Source of the DNA: Burkholderiales bacterium
Lineage (GTDB): Bacteria > Pseudomonadota > Gammaproteobacteria > Burkholderiales > SG8-39
Direction: 5' to 3'
DNA: 6,618 nt
NCBI GenBank assembly: GCA_027457185.1
Contig: DAIDTN010000093.1
Span: 1-6,618, forward strand
Under the pieces are notes generated by a model, which did no database searches, was not told the origin of the DNA, and was given only the letters and a program-made list of their open reading frames with translations. The position numbers and the translations under genes were made by a program. Shown piece by piece: positions 6,360 to 6,618 of this stretch (position 1 is the first letter of the stretch; each line of letters begins with the position of its first letter).

Positions 6360-6618
6360 TAAGCCTTCTTGGCCCAGGCCATGCAGTAGCCTTGCGGCGA
6401 TATTTCGGTGTCATTGGTAATGATCTTGCAACTGCCCATGGCTTTTGCCGACGCGCCCGGCACGAAATGCATGCAACCGGTGCAATCCTTGCCGTCCTGC
6501 GGCTTGTCATGGTACTTCAGCGCGGTCCGCATAGACGCGTTGGTCGCGGCATCGGCCCGGCCAGAAGCGACTATTACGGGAATCATCGCCAGGGCGGCGC
6601 CGCCGAGCTTCAGAAACT
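6359..6618 (-). CDS. High-potential iron-sulfur protein (HiPIP), Tat-exported, 5'-truncated by the window edge
   Basis: HiPIPs are small periplasmic [4Fe-4S] electron carriers that pass electrons between the bc1 complex and photosynthetic reaction centres or terminal oxidases. The frame runs open to the right edge. Residues encoded before the internal ATG at 6586 read FLKLGGAALA, exactly the part that follows the twin arginines in a Tat signal, with cleavage likely after GRADA. The true start is therefore outside the window. The mature part shows LKYHDKPQDG with the conserved Tyr near the cluster, then four cluster cysteines with spacing CxxC-x14-C-x14-C (C35, C38, C53 and C68 counted from the ATG at 6586), ending CMAWAKKA. 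The usual GWC near the last ligand is GYC here. The gene is convergent with the transporter operon and so is an independent unit. It shows respiration or photosynthesis using HiPIP, but which one cannot be told. Confidence 0.9.
   Translation of the reverse strand, partial: FLKLGGAALAMIPVIVASGRADAATNASMRTALKYHDKPQDGKDCTGCMHFVPGASAKAMGSCKIITNDTEISPQGYCMAWAKKA

Overview
The window looks like chromosomal DNA from a high-GC Gram-negative bacterium. By eye it is roughly two-thirds G+C, with strong G/C preference at third codon positions. A Tat-exported high-potential iron-sulfur protein (HiPIP), periplasmic ABC uptake genes and exported hydrolases suggest a proteobacterium, most plausibly beta- or gammaproteobacterial. 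That placement is inference, because no rRNA or marker gene is present. I see no IS elements, tRNAs, rRNAs, CRISPR arrays or phage genes.

Layout from left to right. (1) The 3' part of an M28 zinc aminopeptidase gene with a C-terminal fibronectin-III-like domain; its 5' end lies outside the window. (2) After 84 bp holding a possible terminator hairpin, a Tat-exported metallo-beta-lactamase (MBL) fold hydrolase of the COG1237 type. (3) A 466-bp gap with no convincing gene, containing a perfect 15-bp palindrome, a short direct repeat and a weak promoter candidate. (4) A tight four-gene operon: periplasmic binding protein, one permease and one ATPase of the polar amino acid (HisJ/HisM/HisP, GlnH/P/Q) ABC family, then a cytoplasmic RNase Z-like MBL hydrolase whose GTG start overlaps the ATPase stop as GTGA. 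(5) Convergent to this operon on the minus strand, a HiPIP gene that runs off the right edge; only the end of its Tat signal is inside the window.

A working model, which is inference only, is that the two exported hydrolases act on peptides or other compounds in the periplasm, the ABC importer takes up a small amino-acid-like product, and the coupled cytoplasmic MBL enzyme acts on it after entry. The model is supported by the coupling of the fourth gene to the transporter and by the binding protein lacking an aspartate normally used to hold an amino acid's amino group. The HiPIP gene belongs to a separate transcription unit and is probably unrelated. Nothing here amounts to a clearly new system; the transporter plus coupled MBL hydrolase, possibly joined by the exported MBL enzyme, is the best candidate for an undescribed uptake-and-hydrolysis module.
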